This document shows, one piece after another, positions 1 through 6,726 of a stretch of DNA of 10,942 bases (within the stretch, counting starts at the first letter, position 1; every line of letters begins with the position of its first letter). The notes under the pieces are model-generated. The model made no database searches. It saw only the letters and a program-made list of their open reading frames with translations, and was not told the origin of the DNA. The stretch comes from an uncultured Collinsella sp. (GTDB lineage Bacteria > Actinomycetota > Coriobacteriia > Coriobacteriales > Coriobacteriaceae). The stretch spans positions 1-10,942 of the forward strand of contig CATVTM010000067.1 of the NCBI GenBank assembly GCA_958346935.1, given 5' to 3'. Both the position numbers and the translations under genes were made by a program.

Positions 1-72
1 GCGGGGGTTTCTTGCATGTCCGAGGACGTTCTGAAAAGTAACTTCAGGGCGGGCCCGGACAATAACAACCGA
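1..72. other. Non-coding edge downstream of oppF
   Basis: These 72 bases follow the oppF stop codon and run to the window edge. They contain a CGGGCCCG palindrome (50-57) and a weak 5-bp stem (31-35 with 43-47), but neither is followed by a T-run, so I see no complete intrinsic terminator. Read on the minus strand, the last bases are AAGAAACCCCCGC, which looks like the A-rich plus C-rich left arm of a terminator whose right arm would lie beyond the window. That reading is speculative. No start of another gene is supportable here. Confidence 0.4.
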
Positions 73-1100
<1,028 letters not shown>

Positions 1101-1101
<1 letters not shown>

Positions 1102-2192
1102 TACGCCTCGCCTCCCTTCTTGGAATCCTTGCGCGTACGGGACGTCTCAGGAGCGTTCTTGAGGAACTCGGGGTCACCGGAGTAGTGGCACGCAGAGTAA
1201 TGACCAGACTCGGTGACAACGCGCTCGGGGCGCTGCTTGCGGCACTTGTCCGTCGCATAGGGACAACGAGGCGAGAACACGCAGCCCTCAGGCAGGTTCA
1301 TGAGCGAAGGCGGGTTGCCGTGAATCGGCGTAAGCGGCTTCTTCTCTTCGATGGCCTGCTCCGGGATGGAGCGGATAAGACCCCAGGTGTAGGGGTGGCG
1401 ACTCTCGTAGAAGATTTCCTCAGCAGTACCGAACTCGACGGGACGGCCGGCGTACATAACCATGATCTTATCGGCCATATCGGCAACGACGCCCAGGTCA
1501 TGGGTAATCATGATGATGGCGTTGCCGTTCTTCTCCTGCATTTCCTGCATGAGCTCGATAATCTGAGCCTGAATGGTAACGTCCAGAGCCGTCGTGGGCT
1601 CGTCGGCAATCAGGATATCGGGATCGCAGGCAAGAGCCATAGCGATCATGACACGCTGACGCATACCGCCGGAGAACTGGTGCGGATACTCATTGACGCG
1701 TTTCTCGGGCTCGGGGATACCCACGAGGTCCAAAAGCTCGGTAGCGCGCTTGAGCGCCTCCTGCTTGGAGTAGCCACGGTGCAGACGAAGGCCCTCGCCC
1801 ACCTGCTTGCCGATCTTATAGACCGGGTTCAAGGAGGTCATAGGATCCTGGAAGATCATCGCGATGTCGTTTCCGCGAATGTGCTGCATCTCTTCCTCGG
1901 TCATCTCGAGGATAGAACGACCGCGATAGCGAACGTCGCCGCCCTCGATCTTTCCCGGAGGCATCGAGATGAGGCCCATGATGGTCATGGCGGTCACGGA
2001 CTTACCGGAGCCGGACTCACCGACGACACCCAGGGTCTCGCCGCGATCGAGCGTGTAGGACACACCGTCGACAGCGCGAACGACACCATCCTCGGTATGG
2101 AAATACATCTTAAGGTCATCGACCTCGAGCAGATGCTGGCCCTCGGGAACCGGCTGGTCCTTCAGGTCCACATAGTTCTTGTTCTTCTTCAT
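1101..2192 (-). CDS. oppD: Oligopeptide ABC transporter ATP-binding protein OppD/DppD
   Basis: This is the second ATPase of the importer, 363 aa, expected to pair with OppF under the OppB/OppC permeases. Motifs in order: Walker A GESGSGKS (58-65), Q-loop Gln115, signature FSGGMRQR (173-180), Walker B ILIADEP with Glu198, and H-loop His231. The C-terminal peptide-transporter domain has Cys304, Cys310, Cys317 and Cys335 in the same C-x5-C-x6-C-x17-C spacing as OppF, consistent with a 4Fe-4S cluster. A Lys/Arg-rich tail (351-360) follows. Only 2 nt separate its ATG from the oppC stop codon. The best ribosome site is GAAGGA inside the last codons of oppC, about 9 nt before the ATG, so its translation probably depends on ribosomes finishing oppC. 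Confidence 0.96.
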
Positions 2193-2194
2193 CC

Positions 2195-3130
2195 TTATGC
2201 GTCCTTCATCTTGACGTCGAGGGCGTCGCGCAGACCGTCACCCAGCAGGGTGAAGGCGAGCACCGTCGAGAGAATTGCCAGACCGGGCATGATCATCATC
2301 CAGGGAGCAGTCAGAAGATACTGCTGACCGTCCTGAATCATGGAGCCCCACGAAGGCGTAGGCGGAATAACGCCCATGCCGAGGAAGGACAGAGCGGACT
2401 CGGTCAGAATGGCGCCACCAATGTTCATGGTCGCGTAGACCACGATGGAGGCGACGGAGTTCGGGAAGATGTGACGCACTACGATACGAGCATCAGATGC
2501 ACCCATCGCGCGCGCAGCGTCAACATAGTCGTTTTCTTTGACCGTCAAGATTGCAGAGCGGAAGACGCGCGCAATCGAAGGCCAGCCGAGAATACCGATG
2601 GCGATAAAGACGTTCTGAAGACCACGGCCGATAACGGCGATCATGGCGACAACGAACAGCACGTACGGGAACGCCAGGAAGATGTCCGCACAGCGCATGA
2701 TGATCGTATCCCAGATCCCGCCGTAGAAACCGGCCAGAGCACCCATGACCAGACCGATCACCGTGGAGATCGCGGTGGCCATAATGCCGACGGACAGCGA
2801 AACGCGTGCACCGTAGATAACGCGGACGAGAATGTCGCGACCAAGGGCGTCGGTGCCAAACGGGTGCTCTGCACACGGAGCCAACAGCGACGTCTCGGCC
2901 ATGGTGGTCGAGTCGGAAGCCGTCGGCGAACCGAGCCAGGGCTTAGCCCACAGATCTGCGGTCAGGGCAACCAAAACGACGATGATGATCCAGCAGACAC
3001 CGATAACGGCGAGCTTGTTCTTGCGAAGACGCTTAAAAGCGTCACCCCACAGCGTGCGGGACTTGGCGGGAGCAGATGCGGCCTTGGTGGCGGTAGCCTG
3101 CTCCTGAGACTGAGAATCAGTTTCCTGCAT
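2195..3130 (-). CDS. oppC: Oligopeptide ABC transporter permease OppC/DppC
   Basis: This is an inner-membrane permease subunit, 311 aa, that forms the translocation channel with OppB. A Gln/Ser/Thr/Ala-rich cytoplasmic head (1-25) and a basic stretch (33-39) precede the first membrane helix (about 40-58). A short extracytoplasmic segment ends in the family-typical HPFGTDALGRDIL (89-101). The binding-protein-dependent-transport domain follows, with helices near 112-136, 150-170, 172-192, 232-250 and 280-300. The EAA loop that docks on the ATPase is at 201-231 (DYVDAARAMGAS... region with the conserved Gly). The ATG is supported by AGGGAGGT 7 nt upstream; that site overlaps the oppB stop codon (14-nt gap), which suggests coupling to oppB. 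Confidence 0.96.
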   Translation of the reverse strand: MQETDSQSQEQATATKAASAPAKSRTLWGDAFKRLRKNKLAVIGVCWIIIVVLVALTADLWAKPWLGSPTASDSTTMAETSLLAPCAEHPFGTDALGRDILVRVIYGARVSLSVGIMATAISTVIGLVMGALAGFYGGIWDTIIMRCADIFLAFPYVLFVVAMIAVIGRGLQNVFIAIGILGWPSIARVFRSAILTVKENDYVDAARAMGASDARIVVRHIFPNSVASIVVYATMNIGGAILTESALSFLGMGVIPPTPSWGSMIQDGQQYLLTAPWMMIMPGLAILSTVLAFTLLGDGLRDALDVKMKDA

Positions 3131-3144
3131 GAGACGTACCTCCC

Positions 3145-4182
3145 TTAGGCCTTATCCGACGGACCGCCAAGGCGGATGCGCGGGTCGAGGAATGCATAGC
3201 TAATGTCGACGAGCAGGTTAATCACCATGACGACGACGACGATGAGCGTAACGCCGCCCATAACGATGGGCCAGTCACGCATGCTAATGGCGCGATAGAC
3301 CTCATAGCCGATACCGGGCCAGTTAAAAACCGTCTCGGTCAGGATGGCGCCCGAAAGCATGCCACCAAAGTCGACACCAATATAGGTAACGACGGGGATG
3401 AGTGCATTCTTAAGCGCATGCTTGACGATGATCGCGCGATTGGAGAGACCCTTGGCCTTTGCCGTACGGATGTAATCCTGGTTCATGACGTCAAGCAGCT
3501 GCGAGCGCATAATGCGGGCGGCATAAGCGGTCGAAACCGAAGCCAGCGTAATGGTCGGAAGCACATAGTGCATCCAATCCTGATACTGAGAGCTGGAACC
3601 GCCGGCACCCGAGATCGGCATGGAGATTGCACCGCCCGTAGCGTCCTTGAGGATGACGCCAAAGAACAGCTGCAGCAACATACCGAGCCAGAAGGCCGGG
3701 ACCGCAACGAGGATCGACGTGGTGAGCGTTACCAAAATATCCCAGAAGGAATAACGCTTTACCGCCGAAATGATACCCGCACCGATACCCATGATTGCCT
3801 CGAGCACGATGGCGCACGCGGCAAGTTTGACCGTATACGGATACTTCTGGGCAAAAATTTCCGTAACCGGCAGCTTGCGCTGATACGAATTGCCCAGATC
3901 GCCATGAAGCAGGCCGTTCATGTAATACAAGTAACGGTCCACGAGCGACGTTTGAACGGGGTCGCCGTTCTCGTCAAGGATCGCGTTGCCGTCCTCGTCC
4001 GACTGGACCAGGTGATAGCGGACGCGAAGCTGAAGCTCCACCTCGGGGGACAGAGCCTTGTCTCCACCGATCAGCTTGATCGGATCTCCCGGCACGATAT
4101 TCTGAAGGGCGAACAGAATCAGCGTAACGCCCAAAAATACCGGGATGAACTGAAGCACACGTTTAACGATGTACTTACCCAT
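3145..4182 (-). CDS. oppB: Oligopeptide ABC transporter permease OppB/DppB
   Basis: This is the partner permease of OppC, 345 aa. The N-terminus is a classic OppB start: basic MGKYIVKR, a first membrane helix (10-30), then PGDP (31-34). The extracytoplasmic segment reads to GLLHGDLGNSY (90-100) and includes an acidic insert rich in Asp/Glu/Asn/Gly at about 61-77 that is not part of the conserved core. Membrane helices are near 117-139, 149-173, 208-222, 258-282 and 308-332. The EAA loop is at 236-266. A second lumenal loop (180-200) is Gly/Ser-rich. The ATG has a ribosome site AGGGGAG about 5 nt upstream. It is the first gene after the 156-bp oppA-oppB gap with its stem-loops, so its expression is probably below that of oppA. 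Confidence 0.96.
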   Translation of the reverse strand: MGKYIVKRVLQFIPVFLGVTLILFALQNIVPGDPIKLIGGDKALSPEVELQLRVRYHLVQSDEDGNAILDENGDPVQTSLVDRYLYYMNGLLHGDLGNSYQRKLPVTEIFAQKYPYTVKLAACAIVLEAIMGIGAGIISAVKRYSFWDILVTLTTSILVAVPAFWLGMLLQLFFGVILKDATGGAISMPISGAGGSSSQYQDWMHYVLPTITLASVSTAYAARIMRSQLLDVMNQDYIRTAKAKGLSNRAIIVKHALKNALIPVVTYIGVDFGGMLSGAILTETVFNWPGIGYEVYRAISMRDWPIVMGGVTLIVVVVMVINLLVDISYAFLDPRIRLGGPSDKA

Positions 4183-4212
4183 ACCACTCCCCTATCTAGG
4201 GATTAACCTAAA

Positions 4213-4242
4213 TGGGATGCCGATCGCCAGACCGGCATCCCA
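4213..4242 (-). terminator. Intra-operon stem-loop, possible attenuating terminator
   Basis: A perfect 10-bp stem TGGGATGCCG (4213-4222) pairs with CGGCATCCCA (4233-4242), with a 10-nt loop. On the minus-strand transcript the stem is followed only by ATTTAGG, so the U-tract is poor and full termination is doubtful. It lies 31 nt before the oppB start. I infer a partial terminator or an RNA-stability barrier that lowers oppBCDF relative to oppA. Confidence 0.55.
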
Positions 4243-4256
4243 AAATTACCATCAGC

Positions 4257-4325
4257 CAGTTTACCCCAGGTTAGGGAGAACTGTATGTTTCCCATGAGGT
4301 CTACGTAAATACTTGACCCTCACGG
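4257..4325 (-). other. Two further stem-loops after the oppA stop
   Basis: On the minus-strand transcript, the first structure after the oppA stop is an about 10-bp stem (4292-4301 with 4315-4325) holding one bulged base and one G-U pair. The second is CAGTT/AACTG (4257-4261 with 4279-4283) with an inner C-run/G-run pairing (4264-4267 with 4274-4276). Neither has a U-run typical of a terminator. With the 4213-4242 hairpin they fill most of the oppA-oppB gap. A 3'-end protective role for an oppA-only transcript is inference. Confidence 0.4.
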
Positions 4326-4338
4326 AAGCTGCAAACTC

Positions 4339-6015
4339 TTAGGCGAGCTCAGCGGTACCCAGCTCAGCGTGCTTCTGCGGATCGACATAGAGGTGCTTGA
4401 TGCGATCGGAGCCGACGATGGTGTGCGTGTAGAACATCACCGGGATGACCGGGCAGTCGGCAGCGACCATAGCGTCGGCCTCCTGCATCTTAGCAACGCG
4501 CTCTTCGTCGTCAACCGTGGTGCGAGCCTCGTTGACCTTGGCGTCGAACTCGGGGTTGTTGTAACCGGAGCGGTTGTCGCCACCGAGGGAGTCGGAGTGG
4601 AACAGCGGATACAGGAAGTTGTCCATAATCGGGTAGTCGGCAATCCAACCCAGACGACCGAACTGATAGTTAAAGTTCTGGTACTGCTCGAGCAAGGCAG
4701 ACCACTCAGGGGTATCGGAGACAGCGGTAACGCCAACCTTGGCGAGGTCACCGATGATGGACTCCATGATCTCCTTGTGGCCACCATCCTGGTTGTAGGA
4801 AAGGGTCACGTTAATGCCACGATCGCCGTTAGCGCCAGCGGGAGCAACCTTGTCCAGGTACTCGTTAGCCTTGTCGACGTCGTAGGCGCAGAACTCCCAT
4901 GCGCCCTCCTTGTAGCCATCGATGCCCGGAGGAACAATGCCGTCGGCGGGGGTACGGGTACCCTTGAAGATAGTCTTGCAGATGGCCTCACGGTTGATGG
5001 CCAGGGAGATACCCCTGCGCAGGTCGGCGTTGTTAAACGGCTCGGCCGTGTTGTTGCAGGTCAGGTAGTAGGTGGAAGGCTCGGAGCCGAGCAGCATGCG
5101 CTCGCCGTCACCCATGGTGTAGCCGTCCTTGGACACGCCGCGATCCTTCTTGGCGGCGTCGATCTGAGCAACGGGAACGTCGCAGACATCGAGGTTACCG
5201 GCCTGGAACTCCTTGTAAGCGGTCTCCATGTCCTTGATGACCTGGAAGTGGATGCCATCGATCTTGGCCTTGTCGCCATAGTAATCGTCGAACTTCTTGA
5301 GGTTGATCTCCTGACCATCCTCCCACTTGCCGTCCATCATGAACGGGCCGTTACCGACCGGTGCAAGGTAGAAGCTCTTGGCATCGGACTCGGCGCACTC
5401 GGGAACCGGGGCCAGAGCCGGGTGAGAGGCGACGAAGGGGAAGTCGGCGTAAGCGGAAGACAGCTTGACGACGAGGGTCTCATCGTCGGGGCAGGTAACA
5501 CCGCTGAGTTCAGTAGCGTTACCGGCAAGCAGATCGTCATAGCCCTCGACCATGGAAAGGTGATAGGAGACCTCGGAAGGGCCATACTCGGTAGCGATGG
5601 CCGACTTGGTGTTGACCAGACGCTCCCAACCGAGCTTGAAGGACTTGGAGGTAACGTCGTCACCGTTGTGGAACTTGGCCTTCTTGATCTTGAAGGTGAA
5701 CTCGGTGGCGTCGTCGTTGGCCTCGAAGGACTCGCAAGCCAGCGGAACGATCTCGCCCTTCTCGGCGTCATAAGAGGTCAGAGCGTCAAAGAGCTGGTAC
5801 TCGACCTGAGTGCCCTGGTCCTCCTGGACATTGTAGGGGTCGATGCAGACCGGGTTGTTGATGTAGAAGTTCAGCGTCGAACCGGACTCAGAACCGGAAG
5901 CGTCGCCGCCCTTCTTGCCGCATGCGGCAAGAAAAGCCATGGAGCTCGCAGCAAGGGTACCGCCGACAAAGGCGCGACGACCCATAACGGGCTGGTGGAA
6001 CATAGAATCAGCCAT
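4339..6015 (-). CDS. oppA: Oligopeptide-binding lipoprotein OppA (SBP family 5), twin-arginine signal
   Basis: This is the extracytoplasmic peptide receptor of the importer, 558 aa, matching the usual size of family 5 solute-binding proteins. The signal region has GRRAFV (12-17), a twin-arginine motif, a modestly hydrophobic stretch (18-31) and the lipobox LAAC with Cys32 as the lipidation site. A Gly/Ser/Asp linker (36-46) follows. The mature fold starts at TLNFYINN (47-54). Family hallmarks are KKAKFHNGDDVT (111-122), a G-N-G-P-F strand (221-225) and the NNADLRRGISLAINREAI segment (328-345). The frame is open back to 6162, but I place the start at 6015 because AAGGAGG sits 5 nt before it and the signal peptide begins there; an upstream start would bury the signal behind 49 residues. 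Peptide specificity cannot be read from sequence. It is transcribed first in the operon, from its own promoter region. Confidence 0.95.
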   Translation of the reverse strand: MADSMFHQPVMGRRAFVGGTLAASSMAFLAACGKKGGDASGSESGSTLNFYINNPVCIDPYNVQEDQGTQVEYQLFDALTSYDAEKGEIVPLACESFEANDDATEFTFKIKKAKFHNGDDVTSKSFKLGWERLVNTKSAIATEYGPSEVSYHLSMVEGYDDLLAGNATELSGVTCPDDETLVVKLSSAYADFPFVASHPALAPVPECAESDAKSFYLAPVGNGPFMMDGKWEDGQEINLKKFDDYYGDKAKIDGIHFQVIKDMETAYKEFQAGNLDVCDVPVAQIDAAKKDRGVSKDGYTMGDGERMLLGSEPSTYYLTCNNTAEPFNNADLRRGISLAINREAICKTIFKGTRTPADGIVPPGIDGYKEGAWEFCAYDVDKANEYLDKVAPAGANGDRGINVTLSYNQDGGHKEIMESIIGDLAKVGVTAVSDTPEWSALLEQYQNFNYQFGRLGWIADYPIMDNFLYPLFHSDSLGGDNRSGYNNPEFDAKVNEARTTVDDEERVAKMQEADAMVAADCPVIPVMFYTHTIVGSDRIKHLYVDPQKHAELGTAELA

Positions 6016-6020
6016 GCCAT

Positions 6021-6027
6021 CCTCCTT
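6021..6027 (-). promoter_or_regulatory. Ribosome binding site that fixes the oppA start
   Basis: AAGGAGG on the minus strand lies 5 nt upstream of the ATG at 6015. It is the strongest Shine-Dalgarno site near this gene and decides against the more upstream in-frame ATGs at about 6153-6162. A second ATG begins 5 nt upstream of the chosen one but is out of frame. Confidence 0.85.
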
Positions 6028-6046
6028 ATGAGATAGGACAAAGTAA

Positions 6047-6082
6047 GTTCGGTCGGGCAACGTCAAGACAGCCCAATCGAAC
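6047..6082 (-). other. oppA mRNA leader hairpin
   Basis: GTTCGGTCGGGC (6047-6058, plus strand) pairs with GCCCAATCGAAC (6071-6082) over 12 positions, with one A-C mismatch and one G-U pair in the minus-strand RNA and a 12-nt loop. It would end about 20 nt before the oppA ribosome site, within the predicted leader. It has no U-run, so it is not a terminator. A role in transcript stability or translation control is inference. Confidence 0.45.
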
Positions 6083-6093
6083 CATTCAAACGC

Positions 6094-6128
6094 GGTCCGC
6101 CGTTTTGGCTGGTTATACAAAGCGGACC
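6094..6128 (-). repeat. Inverted repeat bracketing the oppA -10 box
   Basis: GGTCCGC (6094-6100) and GCGGACC (6122-6128) are exact inverted copies separated by 21 nt. The proposed -10 element (6112-6117) lies between them and one arm falls within the promoter spacer. The arm centres are 28 nt apart, close to whole helical turns, so a dimeric or tetrameric repressor site is possible. The regulator is unknown. Confidence 0.45.
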
Positions 6129-6140
6129 AACGTATTGCAA
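6112..6140 (-). promoter_or_regulatory. Candidate proximal oppA promoter
   Basis: Minus-strand TTGCAA (-35, at 6135-6140) and TATAAC (-10, at 6112-6117) are separated by exactly 17 nt. The -35 matches the consensus in 4 of 6 positions and the -10 in 5 of 6. The implied transcription start is near 6105, giving a leader of about 90 nt that contains the hairpin at 6047-6082. This is sequence inference only. Confidence 0.5.
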
Positions 6141-6143
6141 TAC
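6132..6143 (-). promoter_or_regulatory. Perfect 12-bp palindrome over the oppA -35 box
   Basis: GTATTGCAATAC is a perfect palindrome that covers the whole proposed -35 hexamer. A further small dyad, GCATTTTATGC (6150-6160), lies just upstream. The position is what one expects for a repressor operator competing with RNA polymerase. I do not recognise it as a named regulator's box. Confidence 0.45.
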
Positions 6144-6212
6144 AGTAGCGCATTTTATGCACGATTTGGGGCTAATTCCGGTTAACGGTCGAGATTTTCT
6201 TTAGTTGGGCGA

Positions 6213-6241
6213 AGTATATGAGGATATTTTGACTCTGTTAC
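6213..6241 (-). promoter_or_regulatory. Candidate distal oppA promoter
   Basis: Minus-strand GTAACA (-35, 6236-6241) and TATACT (-10, 6213-6218) are 17 nt apart in an AT-rich stretch just after the secG terminator. If used, it gives a leader of about 190 nt that crosses the palindromes near the proximal promoter. It matches consensus about as well as the proximal candidate. Confidence 0.35.
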
Positions 6242-6254
6242 AAATATGTAAACA

Positions 6255-6284
6255 AAAAGGGTCCCGCACTTGCGGGACCCTTTT
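6255..6284 (-). terminator. Intrinsic terminator of secG
   Basis: A perfect 13-bp stem AAAAGGGTCCCGC (6255-6267) with GCGGGACCCTTTT (6272-6284) and a 4-nt loop begins 22 nt after the secG stop. The minus-strand RNA continues TTTTTGTTT, a good U-tract. The plus strand also shows TTTT, so it could work in both directions. It separates secG from the opp operon. Confidence 0.92.
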
Positions 6285-6306
6285 CAAGTATTTATGCGGC
6301 TCGTGA

Positions 6307-6561
6307 TTAGTAGCCCACGATGCCCTGCGGGAAGAAGAACATGCACAGCACGACGCACACGGCAAACACGACAGCCATGATGACGGTCAGGCGGTCAAGG
6401 TTCTGCTCCATAACGCCCGTGGCAGAGCTGGAGTTATACAGCGAGCTGGCAATCATATCCGAAACGCCGGTACCCTTACCGGAATGCATCAGGACGAGAA
6501 TCGTCAGCGCCACGGCAGAAACAGCCCAAACGACAAACAGAAGAATCTGAAACGGACCCAT
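6307..6561 (-). CDS. secG: Preprotein translocase subunit SecG
   Basis: This is the small accessory subunit of the SecYEG protein-export channel in the cytoplasmic membrane; it assists SecA-driven translocation. At 84 aa it is the usual size. It has two membrane segments (about 4-25 and 57-77) joined by the conserved loop with HSGKGTGVSDM (26-36) and the family pattern L-x-R-x-T-x-x-x near 55-60 (LDRLT). The start is supported by AAGGAG about 7 nt upstream. Terminators on both sides make it look monocistronic, though I could not find a strong promoter in the 165-nt gap upstream; read-through from gpmI is an alternative. A secG gene next to gap-pgk-tpi is a known arrangement in actinobacteria such as Mycobacterium tuberculosis and is also seen in Firmicutes. 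Confidence 0.93.
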   Translation of the reverse strand: MGPFQILLFVVWAVSAVALTILVLMHSGKGTGVSDMIASSLYNSSSATGVMEQNLDRLTVIMAVVFAVCVVLCMFFFPQGIVGY

Positions 6562-6627
6562 AGATAAGCTCCTTAATAGAACAATTCAAACTCCAGTACT
6601 GTACCACAACCCCCAGCACTCCCCCAC

Positions 6628-6658
6628 CTGCCATTTGGGGACGGGGTAGAAATGGCAG
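6628..6658. repeat. Inverted repeat with G-rich loop between gpmI and secG
   Basis: CTGCCATTT (6628-6636) and AAATGGCAG (6650-6658) are perfect 9-bp inverted arms around the 13-nt loop GGGGACGGGGTAG. It lies after the gpmI terminator and about 67 nt before the secG ATG. There is no T-run, so it is not a terminator. It has the look of a dispersed intergenic palindrome unit (REP-like) or a regulator site, but copy number cannot be judged from one window. Confidence 0.5.
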
Positions 6659-6669
6659 AAATACCAAAA

Positions 6670-6701
6670 AAGGGGGTTGTCCGGTTGCGGACAACCCCCT
6701 T
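6670..6701 (-). terminator. Intrinsic terminator of the pgk-tpiA-gpmI operon
   Basis: A perfect 14-bp stem AAGGGGGTTGTCCG (6670-6683) with CGGACAACCCCCTT (6688-6701) and a GTTG loop starts 25 nt after the gpmI stop. On the minus strand it runs straight into TTTTTTGGTATTT. This is a textbook rho-independent terminator. Confidence 0.93.
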
Positions 6702-6726
6702 ACTAGAAAACGGTATTTGTTTTCTA

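Noticed and set aside
18..57. Palindromes GTCCGAGGAC and CGGGCCCG after oppF as a terminator
   Set aside because: The stems are short and self-complementary with no hairpin loop or T-run, so they do not meet the pattern of the three clear terminators in this window.
2471..4206. Plus-strand open frames of 225 aa and 262 aa opposite oppC and oppB
   Set aside because: They are highly charged, low-complexity translations in register with the permease codons, which is the expected mirror of hydrophobic codons.
4203..4295. 30-codon minus-strand open frame in the oppA-oppB gap
   Set aside because: It starts with ATG and runs to TAA, but there is no ribosome site before it and it lies across the stem-loops. 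The length is within chance.
4369..6036. 555-aa open frame on the plus strand opposite oppA
   Set aside because: It has the same codon-aligned shadow effect. The composition is Val/Leu/Gly-rich without domains, and it runs through the clear OppA coding sequence.
6016..6162. Longer OppA with 49 extra N-terminal residues
   Set aside because: The extension lacks a ribosome site, runs across the proposed promoter, and would bury the lipoprotein signal. AAGGAGG before 6015 fixes the shorter form.
6600..6645. G-quadruplex in the G/C-run region before secG
   Set aside because: The minus strand has only two runs of five G plus shorter GG pairs, not four runs of three or more within short loops, so a stable three-tier quadruplex is unlikely.
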